This document shows positions 1 to 11,526 of a stretch of DNA of 64,000 nucleotides, in pieces. The notes beneath the pieces were generated by a model. That model ran no database searches and had not been told where the DNA came from. It saw nothing but the letters and a program-made list of their open reading frames with translations. How positions within the stretch are numbered: position 1 is the stretch's first letter; each line of letters starts with the position of its first letter. The DNA lies in the NCBI GenBank assembly GCA_003439945.1, contig QVRM01006451.1:858792-922791 (forward strand), in the 5' to 3' direction. The DNA is from Dermanyssus gallinae. Its lineage: Eukaryota; Arthropoda; Arachnida; Mesostigmata; Dermanyssidae. The translations under genes and the position numbers were made by a program.

Positions 1-3000
1 AACGAAAATAGTTGCACTTTACCCTGAGCGCGCATCCCCGGCTCAACGCAGTTCGCAAATATTCTTCGGTCGCGCGCTGTCTGACGGCAGAATTGACGCC
101 AAGGCAAAATAGGCTGCATGTCTGCGAATAGTCGCTGGGACAATGTCAGTTTAGCGCGAGACGGTAGAACGGTCGGTCAACACTAATGGTGATGTGCACG
201 ACATCTGCCGCACAGGGCGGGGTTCTTGTCAGTGTGCGCGCAAGCTGGTACAGCGTGGCTCGGCTATTTTTGCCGTTTGAAAGTATCCTAGCGAACAAAC
301 GCTGGTCTGGACGACGCTGAAGTTAAATTTTCTAGAAGCAATCTGGACTTGTGCTAGCAAAACGAACGGACGACGCCAAGGCTAGCTGTCACAAGAGCAG
401 GATTTTTTAAGTCTAAAAAAAGACCAGGCAAAACAGGCTAGGAATGACGTTCCTCGACGACGGCCATTGCAGTCGCTGCAAAAGACTGTCGACTGAGAAA
501 CGACAACAATGAACACTGAGTTCTGACTCTAATTAGAACAAATTGTAACGTCGTGCTACACGCTACTTACTTAAGCTAGCTAGGGTGAGGTAACATGCAA
601 TGACGCTGGGTCAAAATAAAAGTGACAAAACTGAAAATACGTTAACGACGACGTTAGTAAACTGCTATTTGTTTCGCCACGATCGGACAGTAGAATAGCA
701 CTGTTCGTGTAACGGTGGACGATGCAAAGGAAATACGAGTCTATCACTCAGTTCATTTTTTGACGGCATCCAGGTAACTGCGGGTTTCTTCGCCAACATG
801 CAAATTCCATCATTTCACGATAAAGGCTTGCTATATGCGAATGACGCATTTACTGTATTATGAAAAAAGGTATTTTCTATCTTTGCATGAATGGCTTTAA
901 GAAGACATAGTTCGAATCATTGGCTTTTAACTACTGCACATCTTCTCTGTATAAAGGCTTTGAAATGTTATTAAGTTAGATATCAAGCTTGCATAGACGC
1001 AGGCGAATTTTTATGTTTGTACTATATGTTTCATTTAAATTTTTTTGACAAAGCGAGATGCTTTATTTATTGTCATTGAACACCGTGAAACCACGTGTGT
1101 CATTTAGTGAAACCATAGAAAAGAATGGGCCTTAGAAGGCACAAGATTCTCGCGCAAAGGTAGGTCAGTAATCGCTCGAGCGATTATATCGCGCTATGGT
1201 CAAATGTCCGGCAAAGATCATCAAGGAGTGCCGTAAACCTATCGAATTTTCCACAATATCTATAAAAGAAGCGGCAATAACTATAGCAAAAGAGAGTGGC
1301 AAATATACTCGTATACATACAATTCTGACGCCTTTCTAGATACACACATATATGTTTAGGTAACGACTTACTCACGTTGACTTAGAGAACCATTTTGACG
1401 TAGTGACTATGCTCTCTCTCTCTATGTCATTTGACAGAAAACATCGATATCGTATATTTTTGCTAGTCTATTGACTATACGGCCGCTTACCTTGAAAACT
1501 GCCCCATTAGCAAAATATGCTTGCAGCAGTTGTCTAGAGCACTACATAAGATCATTATTAGTGCCTAAGTCGATATTTATTGCTAGTTGTTTGTACCAAC
1601 GCGTTAGCGTTTTCAGAGAATATATACGTTTTACGGCCCCGGCGGCCGCCCATCTTCGCCGCCTTCCTGTGTGAAGCCCCTCCCCTCCGGGCCACATCGT
1701 CGTAACTGAGATGCCCCAACATGCCTTTACCCGATCACTTGGTGTCAATAAAGGCGGTAGACTGTTTCACATTGAAGAAAAGTGAAACATCTACGGCCTT
1801 CAATAACATGGCAAAAGAAAAAAATAATGGCATGTTTCTAAGTGAGCCCACCGAATAAGATGCGCAGAAGCGCAACTTTTGTGCGGCGAATTGCATGGTC
1901 AGATCAGATCGTCACACGTGTTGGCAATGTGTTTTGACTAGGTGCAGCTCCCAATTCCCGGTCTGTAGTTCTCCCTATGCAAAATTTTTCGGCGGTATCC
2001 CGCTCGGCGGCGGCGACTGCCTCCACTTCTTAAGGCTCAGCTCGATATCTAACGGCTCAGACACTATACGATGTCGGCAGTCGCCGGTATTGAATTGACA
2101 GAGCGTTCTTCGCTGCGGCGGCGGTTGGCGCGTCGACGACGACGACGACACACCAGACAGTTTCGACGCAAAAAGCCGCAAGGTCAAAGAGGGAGCAAAC
2201 GCACTATTATTGGATTCGGCCTCATCTCTCCCGTCTCATCGGCCGCACAGCCTGGACTCAGTGGGAGCTGCCCAACACCCCCTGGCGACTGGAGGTGGTG
2301 CTGCCGCCGCTGCTGCTGCTGCTGCTACGGCACGGCTTTTCGCAACGAATGCAGCCAACTTCTATTGGAGCTCTACTGCGCTGTTTTCACACGTCCCCTT
2401 TCAGATGCAGTCGCCGTGGCAGCAGGCGCTGCAGAACGGAACGGCGGCGGCGCCGGCGGTTGGAGGTTGCGTGTGCTGGAGACACTTTCCTTCACTCGTT
2501 GTTATCTCTCCTCGTTTTCGACCCCGCACATCAGCTCGGCAACCCGCCGCGACAGTCTAGCGTAGAAACGTATAAACAACAAAACAGGCTAAGAGGAGAA
2601 AAAAAACAAAGGACGAAACACAAGAAGAAAAATACGCCGAAACGGACAAGAAACGGCGCCGAAGGGCGCACACACAACCAACGACGATTGAAATGGAGAC
2701 GACCCGACGACTTCCTTAGTTGTTGCAGCAAAATTGCAGCGGCAACCGCGTAGCAAAGCATAGCATAGCACCGGGAAGACAGGCTGTAGCCGGGGCAACA
2801 CGATAGGATTGATTTGATGACGTTCAACATCGAACATAAAACAATTCCCTCCATAGATAGACGATTCGCCGGATAGACACGACGGCCACATCCTCCACTG
2901 GCCAGCTGTGCTTGGTCGGTCGCCAGGAGTCTGTCGAAATCGTTGAGAAGGGATCTAAGGACAACGCGGCATTAGAAGCCCTCCTATGATACGAGTTCAG

Positions 3001-4387
3001 GAAGAGAAGTATCAATGCACCGTGAAAGGGCTTCCGCAATTAATATAGTTTTTTTTTCAAATAAGCAATACCAATGTGTGACCGTCGGAATTGCCGACTG
3101 CCACCTTAGTTTAAAACTGCCACACTAAAGATTTTCCTCATAGAATTAAAACTTCTTCGATTTTATATATAAAGAACGTCTAAACTTTAACAGAAAACTC
3201 CATAGCGAAACCATTTTTAACCAAGCTAGTGTCTGCAATTGTAACGGTCACGTAGCTTATCGTAGTAACGACACAGTTAATAATAGGATTCTATAATATA
3301 ATATTTCCCGTTGCCATATTATTATGCTGTGCGACCAGCTCTCACGGAGCGAAGATTATTTTGTGAGGACTATCGATAAGTAGAATCCATGTCAAGCTGG
3401 GCATGATTTTTGCTAAAGTTGATTAGGAAAGCCAGTGCCTCGGCGCCGCTACTAGATTTACTATAGGATGGTAAGTTTATAAACTTGCCATAAAAATAAT
3501 TATGTGTTGCTTAGCTGTCGTGAACTTGTCAACATCCTCTCTAGGAACCGGTTTGCTTCTTCTCCTTGGTTCAACAGTCTTGATTGCTTTTCGAATTCTC
3601 TCGATCCGCGTTATTTCCAGTTTTAGGGTGGAATGTTACTAATTTTTTTGGGGGAAACTACGCCAAGATTGGTGAATCGTTAGCTGCGAACCTACATATT
3701 TGCTGGCCAAAATCAATCAGTTTGAAAGGTAAGTTTCCTCTACTTCAAGTCATCCTGCGACGACTTCAGATAAATCATATTAGTAGTAACTAGTAAGAAG
3801 TATCGTGGAAAGCAACTATGACTTTCCTTCCAGGTGATTCAGACCGAACTGTGCGTACAGTGGGCACCTTCTTTGCAAAGCAGAAGTTGTTCAGATTGTA
3901 TAAACTCCCTATAGTTACACTTCCCCTGCTACCAATACTAGAATGTGGAAGACAGGGCATATAATACCGAGCATATGATAACGAACTACGATTGTGTCCC
4001 ACGACGTATGTTTGCTGCCTGATGTCACTTGATGGTATCACTCGGATCTTTGCTGCCTGGCTTATTAGACCCACTAATATCCACTGCACATGTCGTAATA
4101 TTACGACTGCAAGCAGTTCCGCAAACTGGAAAAAACTTGTCGTCGAGGCAGCCACATTCGTACCTTCGCGGTACCAAGCTCATCCAAAGGAGCTTTTTCA
4201 GTTGGCAAACTACAACGATAGCATACTTTCTCAGAGCAACCGTGTGGTGCCGTAAGTTATAGTTAGTACAGTCAGAATAAAAAGAAGTACTGTGTATCTG
4301 CATTAATAAAAGTTAATTTTACCATTTAAAAATTTGTCTTCCTTGGACTGTCAACATGACATTTTTGTTTGCTCATGTATTACATCT

Positions 4388-4393
<6 letters not shown>
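1..4393. other. No recognisable gene; includes GC-rich block
   Basis: I see no coding region that I can support here. The interval is mostly AT-rich single-copy-looking DNA. About 1990-2570 is a GC-rich, CpG-rich, triplet-rich block whose frames give only Arg/Ala/Leu-rich translations in several overlapping frames, which is what base composition alone would produce. An AATAAA motif lies near 1747. The block could be an untranslated first exon or promoter of a host gene, but nothing in the sequence proves it. A short open frame near 3990-4255 (plus) is unrecognised. Confidence 0.5.

Positions 4394-4459
<66 letters not shown>
4394..4459. repeat. (TA)n microsatellite
   Basis: Almost perfect TA dinucleotide tract of about 65 bp. 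It is one of more than a dozen (TA)n tracts in the window. Confidence 0.95.
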
Positions 4460-4460
<1 letters not shown>

Positions 4461-5216
4461 CACTTCCGTCAATGATATATGTAATGATCTGTATGCCTGC
4501 AGATTTTGTCTAACGCTTTGTCGATGAGAGATTTTCATCTATTTTAGCCTCATTTAAACCTCCGAACTTCAATCGTTTTTTTTTGCAGAGGCTCATCGTT
4601 CATCACTAGTCGCACAGCAAAATTTTCTCAGCACGAAAGTTTGCTTTGGAAACTATGTTGAACTTGGTGTTCTGCTACGACTAGGAGCTTGAGCGAGATA
4701 CGCTGTGGTAGACAATCCACTTGACATCGGTAATAATTAGGTTTCTCAGAGTAAAGCGTTCCTTGTCGCGTTTGACGTAGAGAAAGAGAAAGAGAAGAGC
4801 GTAGATCCTCATGATATTTACAATGTATTTCTCAGTGAGCCTATTCGTTACTCATACTTTATCGCGTTCCAGGTCACGTGGCCTTTCACCATACACATCC
4901 ACACGACCGGCGTAAGGCCGGGTCAGCCGGTCGGTATTCAATTTGTTACACTCAAATATTTACCACAAAAGTGATTAAACTACTGCACTGCAGTAGGACA
5001 GAAAACCTAACAAAACTACAGCAATAGCATACGGCTTCCACTATAAGCATACTTTCGGGTTTACCAGAGTCTGCTGAAGAAAATGGAGCTCACTAACCAA
5101 AGCCTTGTGACCGATTTAATAAATACTATATATAGTTTATATATTATACACCAGGGGCACTGTCCCTTTTAAATATGCATTATTATGACGTAGTGTTGTG
5201 TGATAATTGCAGGTGC

Positions 5217-5218
<2 letters not shown>
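4460..5218. other. No recognisable gene
   Basis: No supported gene. A pyrimidine run followed by CAG near 4577-4588 resembles a splice acceptor, but no adjoining frame could be recognised as protein. Confidence 0.4.

Positions 5219-5262
<44 letters not shown>
5219..5262. repeat. (TA)n at the 3' end of the R2-like element
   Basis: Uninterrupted TA tract directly abutting the 3' end of the minus-strand R2-like retrotransposon. It may be target DNA or a tail made during insertion. Confidence 0.95.
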
Positions 5263-5266
<4 letters not shown>

Positions 5267-5361
5267 AATATTGTGATGATTTATTAATCATTTACAATAC
5301 GTTTGCACACTCGGCAGTGCTCGCCTTAATAAAAATGGTGGTAAAAAGGTGTCACGTGAAG

Positions 5362-5775
5362 TTAAGAGTCAGTTGTCCGTGTCCTTGCTTGATGGAAGCC
5401 CCCGCTCTTATGGACCCGGTGCGAGCGGTATATCCTCAAGGTTCCTTGCAAAGTTAAAACGGTGAGACCCATAAGATTCCTCTTCGTGACGACGAGCCCC
5501 AAGAGCGTCCTCGCAGATTCGGAGTCCCACACACCACTCATAGAGATAGTGATGGATCCGAATCTGCGAGGTTTTTGCGGGTCGGGGAGCGCCGCTCTTA
5601 GGAACTCGACGTCATATTTGGCGATCTTGTCTTGCCGTGCTTTGCCAGGTCCCGGTTTCGGGCCGCAAACCTCGGCATCTAAAACCCAGACCTCGGTAGG
5701 TGTTGTTATTACGAGGTCGGGCTTTAGCCCCGGTGCGCCCGGTCGATGGAATACTCGCTCACGAACCACCCTCAT
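5362..5775 (-). pseudogene. Restriction-like endonuclease domain of the R2-like element
   Basis: Open frame of 137 codons forming the C-terminus of the element's single protein. It contains the RLE signature: PD at residues 19-20, D at 33 after a 12-residue gap, and K50/K53 followed by Y54 (KIAKY). In this family the domain nicks the target DNA to prime reverse transcription. The methionine at the start is internal to the original protein. It is a fragment separated from the RT frame by frameshift and deletion, so no functional protein is expected. Confidence 0.75.
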
Positions 5776-5933
5776 GACCCCTTTCGCGGAGAAGACGCGC
5801 CACGCCGATCACAGACGTCGTCATGTCTCTTTATGGTTTGTTTGTGTGTTGTATCGCACATCTGAGCGACATGAGCCAACGTCTCAGGCGCATGACCATT
5901 GGACCCCAAGGTGCGTGGAGTGTTGTAGTGCTG

Positions 5934-6524
5934 TCAGGCGGGAGAGGCGGAGTCTGGGAATGAATGTTTGGAGGCAGGGGATGTCCAGACCGCCGTGTGC
6001 TGTGTGCGTGTACAGAAGGCGTTCGGCACCGAGTTTTGGAGCTTAAGCCATTTCGACTTAACAACCTTTCTGATCTCTTTATCTAGGTCACTAAGGAGTG
6101 CGTAAGATGGTCTGGGACCGGAGACCAGTTTATATAGGAGACGGGGAATGAGAAAGTCTTTCAAAAATATGAGTCTTTGGTGGGGTTTAAGGGGAGCTAT
6201 CGTGAGTCTGTTGAGTAAATTAAGGAGTATATCCCTGGTGGAGTCAACTCTGCCATTGCTGTCAAAGTCGACTCCAAGATATCTCCATCGATCGCTCATA
6301 CCTTTAGCTGGCAATTGCCGATCTCCAACGTTAAATTCTGGTACGGTATTGATAAAACCTTTACCTTCCTTCCTATTAAATAAATGGGAGATAGTAAAGC
6401 TTTTATTAGTATTAATTTCAAGGCCTCGGGACTTCAAAAGTGGGTCCGCAATATTAAGGAGCCGTTGGAGAGTGGATTTCGTGGAGGCTAGGAGGATGAG
6501 ATCATCCGCAAAGGCTAAGCCCAT
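5934..6524 (-). pseudogene. Reverse transcriptase palm/thumb fragment of the R2-like element
   Basis: Open frame of 196 codons; the homology extends upstream of the first methionine to about 6590. AFADD near residues 4-8 is RT motif C with both catalytic aspartates. It is followed by thumb-type sequence (RYLGVDF, then PLKPHQRL and IPRLLYKL) and ends in KWLKL. Near 6020 the frame is broken: the conserved continuation (GGL-IP type) lies in another frame, which indicates a small indel. No upstream RT motifs remain. Confidence 0.8.
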
Positions 6525-6589
6525 AAGGCGGAAGTCATCAGTAAGTTGGTACCCGATATTAGTTTTGTCTAATTTTGAAATAATGTCGC

Positions 6590-6591
<2 letters not shown>

Positions 6592-6621
<30 letters not shown>
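6592..6621. repeat. (TA)n at the 5' truncation of the R2-like element
   Basis: TA tract of about 30 bp directly abutting the 5' truncated end of the R2-like element, matching the (TA)n at its other end. Confidence 0.95.
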
Positions 6622-6625
<4 letters not shown>

Positions 6626-7159
6626 TGGGTAACAAGGCAACGCTTAGTGTATATATACATGCATATAATCTCTTCATAGGCCAAAAGGCTTGACAAAGCC
6701 CTGCGTATACTCGTGCAGATTAGTGCGGAGACTGGATTCTGGCTTGCTGTATGTCTTTACATACAGTAATATTGCTGGCCAACCTGTCGAAGTAATTAAT
6801 TGCCGTGTGCTTTAATTAGAAGTCTTCTTCCTGATCTGTCAAGATGCAGCACGTAGCCTCGGGCCGGTCACACTCTGTAAGGACTTCAAAACTTGTTGAG
6901 CGACTGCGTTCACGTATCAGAAAAAAAACCGTCAGGCTTAAACCGCCAAAACGACAGAACTCTTGCCCGAGGCGCTTGAACGCAGAATAATGGTTGGCTG
7001 ATCGCAAGAAGGGGCCACATTTTTATGTGTGGGGGTTTTGATACCCCTAGATCTACTCGAATCTGGAATTTAAACGAGCTGATGCGGCTTTCAGTGTCCT
7101 ATGTGCGACCACCGGTCGATAACGACCTGAGGAGACTGCGAACGTGTGTGTAAAAACAA

Positions 7160-7161
7160 GG

Positions 7162-7226
<65 letters not shown>
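7160..7226. repeat. (TA)n microsatellite
   Basis: Imperfect TA tract followed by an AT-rich variant up to about 7250. The Ile/Tyr-rich translation on the minus strand is an artefact of the repeat. Confidence 0.9.
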
Positions 7227-7227
<1 letters not shown>

Positions 7228-7904
7228 TTTTTTAAACGTATATATATACCCACTTAATCAATTTTATATTAGCTAGTTTTGTAATTTTAAAAGGGACTCT
7301 CAAAGTCGTTAAGTAACCCGAATCTACATGCCGCTAGGGCGCCTTTACATTTCTACAAACATTTGTATCCAATGCAATATATGAAAGCGTTTCTAAACAA
7401 GAAACCTTTTATGCCGGGAGATGTCTACACACGTTTACAGTGCTTGGATATTTGCATTCTAAACAGGCCATGCGCATATGTGTTCGTTGGTAATACACAT
7501 CCACGACGGTTGCTGTTGTTAGTGTTGCTCTCCTACGACGCTGCCGTCAGGGCTGTGTAACCGCATCAGCTTGTCATCGGCAAGCTTCGTGGGGCGCGCT
7601 ACATCGTCGCGTCATGGCCCAAGTGAGCGGCTCTAACTAAATAAACGCTGCCGCCGCCACAGTCGCAACTTCTACTTAGTTGCTAACAACGATGCCGACG
7701 ATGATGAGGACGTATCGACGAAGACGCTCGTATAGCCACAAAGCGGTATCGGATCTAGCCAGCCAGGGCCAGGTCAATATATTGCTTGCCGAGAAGGAGG
7801 AAGAGAGGGAGGATGAGGAGGCTCAAAGGATTCGGGCTCGTTCCTGATCGTATAAATAGGCACATCATACCCAGACACCATGATCATCCCATCGAATCCG
7901 GTGA

Positions 7905-8102
7905 CCATGCAACGACGACGACGACGACGATGACGGTGGTGATGACGCAGCCGCCGGTGACGACCTTTTCGTCTATCAGTCGCAGATGCCCTTCCCGAAT
8001 ATCCAACTCCGAGGAAACCCCTCCGAGGAGGCAGAACAGTCGGGGGGTCTCAAACGACTGATACGGAGGCCCAAGGCCCGGGGGAGACGGGAGGGGGGGG
8101 GG
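7905..8102 (+). other. Doubtful coding exon with splice-donor-like end
   Basis: A frame open from 7905 to 8144 starts with an acidic Asp run encoded by (GAC)n, then DDLFVYQSQ, a methionine at 7986, and a mixed-composition stretch ending in RRPKARGRR. At about 8103 a G run is followed by GTAAGAG, a good match to a 5' splice site. The composition looks more protein-like than the neighbouring frames, but I recognise no family. There is no upstream acceptor in frame, and the start context at 7986 is weak. It could equally be chance in a GC-rich triplet repeat. Confidence 0.2.
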
Positions 8103-8214
8103 GTAAGAGGGACTGTCCGTCCGCCTGCTGGCCGCTCCCGCTAGATGACGGCACGCAGCAAATAGAACGCGAAGGGCAAAGTGTCCTCCAGGAATATAGC
8201 AACCGTCATACACA

Positions 8215-8278
8215 CACACACAGATATATATTTATATATATGTGTGTGTGTATATACATCAAATAACTATATATACGA
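8215..8278. repeat. Mixed (CA)n/(TA)n/(TG)n tract
   Basis: Short dinucleotide runs of CA, TA and TG in succession. Confidence 0.8.
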
Positions 8279-9241
8279 ATCTACGCATAATAAGAGGCGG
8301 ACGCAGCAGACTGGCAAAGGCGTCCTTTCCTTCCACTTCAAATATATCGACCTTCCTTCTTCTCTTCGAGGTCAATGTTGAGCTGTGGGTGTCCGATGTC
8401 CATGAGCATCCGGCCGCCCGTTCGTCCGTCGGATCGAGCCTGATGACACCGCCATCCCACCGTCCGGATGATCCGAAAACCAGAGCCTCCTTTTGCCGAA
8501 GAAGCACGAAGTGCAAATAAAGTCAAATGGACCGAGAGAGCGTTTTTGTGCAATGGCCAACACGTCGGCAACAATCACCATAGGTCACCAGTGCAGTAAA
8601 ATAGGCATAGGATGGACGCCTCGAATACATACATAAAGTTGGGACGGTCGGTCGATCATACCGGATGGACACAGAGCTCAAACAGGAGGATAAAAATGTT
8701 TGAAGAACTAAAAATACTGAAAAACTATACACAGGCACGCGTGATTTACTCGCTCAGACAATTTGTGTAAGCTGCTATTGCTTGGGCTTTTGTCACTAAG
8801 GTTGTTTATGCTTGTGACACCATGATTCTATCTCTCTTTTTTACAGAACTTCGATACAAAGAGTATTTCTGCTCACTATTGTTTTTGTTTTTATTTCTGA
8901 ATGTTCTTTAGTACGTGTAAGGTTTCTGGGAATGCCGTTTTAGTGTCACTATTTATGCCATGTATTATATATGGATGTGAAAAGCACCTGCTTTGCTTAC
9001 GGTTCGATCTATACATAAAAGTGATCGTTTAGTAGATTCTAGCAATGGTTTATTTTGCCAATTAACATCCTGTCTCATTGACGTGTACTTGAGCCACATA
9101 TAACGAACGAGCGGCAATTAAAGTAGATGCTTAACAAACGACAGATAATCAGCTAACCAAGATATCTTGTTCAGCGAAATTTCATGGATTTGATACAGAC
9201 CGCGATGTGCGCTCTGCCCACGTAACCTTAAAGGAGAAGTA

Positions 9242-9359
9242 GGGGTTGAAATAGTACTAGAATGGTTCCAAATTCCAGCCTCTTCCTAAGGCTATTTAGG
9301 GGAGACGTCTTCAATGAGTTTAATGCCAACAGCACCGACATAGAGTCCCACACTACTTG
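9242..9359 (+). repeat. Unknown interspersed repeat, partial copy A
   Basis: About 118 bp that can be aligned by eye with 48645-48764: both begin GGGGTTGAA, share GGTTCCA, CCTCTTCCT and ATTTAGG in the middle, and end in GAGTCCCACACTAC. Identity is moderate and there are short gaps, so the copies are old. The family is not recognised and no protein is evident. Confidence 0.65.
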
Positions 9360-9745
9360 CTTCGGCTAAGTGGCTCAACAAAAAGCCGTAGAATATAAAT
9401 GGAGAGCCATAAATAGATATACTCGTAAATTAGCTCACGTTAGCGTCTAACTCGTAAAACTATGCTAGATATGAACCTAGCATTGAATAGCTACCAATTC
9501 ATGACCTATCATTTTACAATTACTTCATCTTTGATTTAATACATCAAAATTAGCTTAACTGCATAAATTATAAAAACTTTGGTTTCATGACACAACATTA
9601 ACCAAGGCTATCCAAATGGATGTGTGAGCGTATATAAATGTTTAGTTGCTTTTGTCCCCTATATAGGAGGTGGAGGCGTGTTTTAGATCCTAAGCATTGA
9701 TGGTTGCTTAAAACTGTGTCTATAAATAAAAATCTTTATTTGTGC

Positions 9746-9746
<1 letters not shown>

Positions 9747-9798
<52 letters not shown>
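9747..9798. repeat. (TA)n microsatellite
   Basis: Pure TA tract of about 50 bp. Confidence 0.95.
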
Positions 9799-9801
<3 letters not shown>

Positions 9802-11505
9802 CATTTTGACTAAAGTAAGACATGTTTTAGCGGTTTAGTTACCCACATTGTCCTGGAAAAAATAGCTGTGCTTTTTACGCTTACTGTGACGTGTTTTGGT
9901 GCTATGGCTTCTGGATTTTTGTTGAATAGACATGTTTACACACATGCGGTTTAGGATAATGACTTAGACATGAGCTGAAAGCCATGCCTGTTTGACTACA
10001 TGGTCAAAACGGCCTTTATGGTCGTCTTTGGTATGCTGGGTAGATAAGTATGCGCCGTATGGGTGAAATTGTTTTTCTAACTCTAGGTCTATAACAGTTT
10101 TTGGCTGCCTAACATTGATGTTTACTGACTTAGAGGTTTACTATTTGTACTATTAGTTAGTATAACGTTGGCTGCTTAGTATTGAGGCGAGGCAAAGCAG
10201 GTTAAGCGATAACAAATAGAAAAGTAAACTCTAGCAGTAAAAAATTCTTAAGCAACATTATGTGAAGAAACATTGTTTTTCTTCATAGTGTAGATTAATC
10301 CACCCTTATCATTTGTTTAAGAAGAGTTCTGTCCAGTACTATGAAGCACCGTTTTGAAGAGAAGAAAGGGTAGCGGAAACGCAAATACGTTTACTGTTGG
10401 TATTACTACTGCTAGTTTGCAGGTATGCAATTAAACAATCGCCTATTGATTAAGCATTATCTACGCTAACGACCAGACGACGGACAGTCGCCCTAATTAA
10501 AGAACGTGGTTTCGTCTCGTTTCGCAACGTCTCTTCTACCAGTACGGCTACGTCGTGCACCTCGGCAGAAGGTACAAGGCGCTCGCCACCGACGCCAAGC
10601 AGGTTTTAACGATGGTGATATCGTAGCGGTAGTGACGGTTAGGGGCAACGTCGCTGCAATCAACGAGGACACATGCCTCGCACGAATACCGCAAGAAGCG
10701 CCAGGTCTTCAGGCTTAGCCAGGTGTGTAATACCAGGACCACAACCTCAACCCCTGATCTTCGTAACTTTTCTAACCACTACTACGTGGCTACTGTTACT
10801 TACTACTGCAGTACTATTTCTATAGTAGTGCTTTTTCGGCCGTGGCTCCGACCTCATCAACGAATACCAAGCAGTACTGTGGTGTACTCGTGTTATCGTC
10901 AAGCGTCGGACATCGTGTGTACTCTGCCATTAGGTATTGTGTCTGTCTGTCTGTTTGTTTGCTTTTCCCGTCTTATCTCGTTCTCTCTTTCACTGTTTAT
11001 GTCTTCCTACGACTAATTTAACACCCGTTCATTTGAATTGGCCGACACAAACGAGAGCATCAAAATACCCGCGAGTTTGCTCCTTTAGCCCTCCTGACCG
11101 GCATGCTGGCCAATCCAAGAGGCAATCTCCCCGAAGGCAGCGGCCGTAGTCTGACGGAGGATCACTTGCGATGTATCTCAACGTGGCCGAGATACATCGA
11201 GAGTGGCCCAGGAGTCGAGTGATAGAGCGATCGATAGAGGGAACAACAAGGCAGCAACAGACAGAGGTGGAATGGAAGGAAATATGGAGAAAGAGAGTTC
11301 GGGGGATGCATCGGGAGTTGGTGAGATATGGGAGGATCATTGAATGGTGACGATGTAATTGATATCGCTGCTATCGCACGATTTGTGCCCATAGGGGTAA
11401 CGCCCCTAGTCGCAGTGGTGGAGGTGGCGGTAGTTGCAGAAGCGCCAGTCCCGTCGCTTGCTGTGGGAACAGAGTAACAACAATCCATTAGAGGACTCAT
11501 TCTGA

Positions 11506-11526
11506 TTTTCTCTCTCTCTCTCTCTC
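11506..11526. repeat. (CT)n run
   Basis: Short pure CT dinucleotide run of about 20 bp. Confidence 0.85.

Larger units (their letters stand above)
5263..6591 (-). mobile_element. R2-clade-like non-LTR retrotransposon, 5' truncated
   Basis: Non-LTR retrotransposon remnant read on the minus strand. It begins within the reverse transcriptase just upstream of the catalytic AFADD motif (about 6500-6515), continues through the thumb region, and ends with a restriction-like endonuclease and a 3' untranslated region of about 100 bp. The family's usual N-terminal fingers and the first half of the RT are missing, as expected for 5' truncation during target-primed reverse transcription. The segment between thumb and endonuclease is also too short: the usual CCHC finger is not visible, which suggests an internal deletion near 5790-5910. 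Both ends meet (TA)n tracts. Assignment to R2 rather than another RLE clade rests on the AFADD motif, a GGL-D-IP motif after the thumb, and KPDLV in the endonuclease. Confidence 0.8.
6622..9241. other. No firm gene; microsatellites and GC-rich block
   Basis: Apart from the simple repeats and the doubtful exon listed separately, I see no supported gene. Composition changes sharply to GC-rich and triplet-rich at about 7560-8110, including an (ACG)n run near 7911-7930 and a long G run at 8091-8103. Confidence 0.4.

Noticed and set aside
2071..2753. Arg/Ala/Leu-rich frames of up to 164 codons
   Set aside because: Open in three frames at once in a GC-rich, triplet-rich block; no conserved domain and no clear splice structure.
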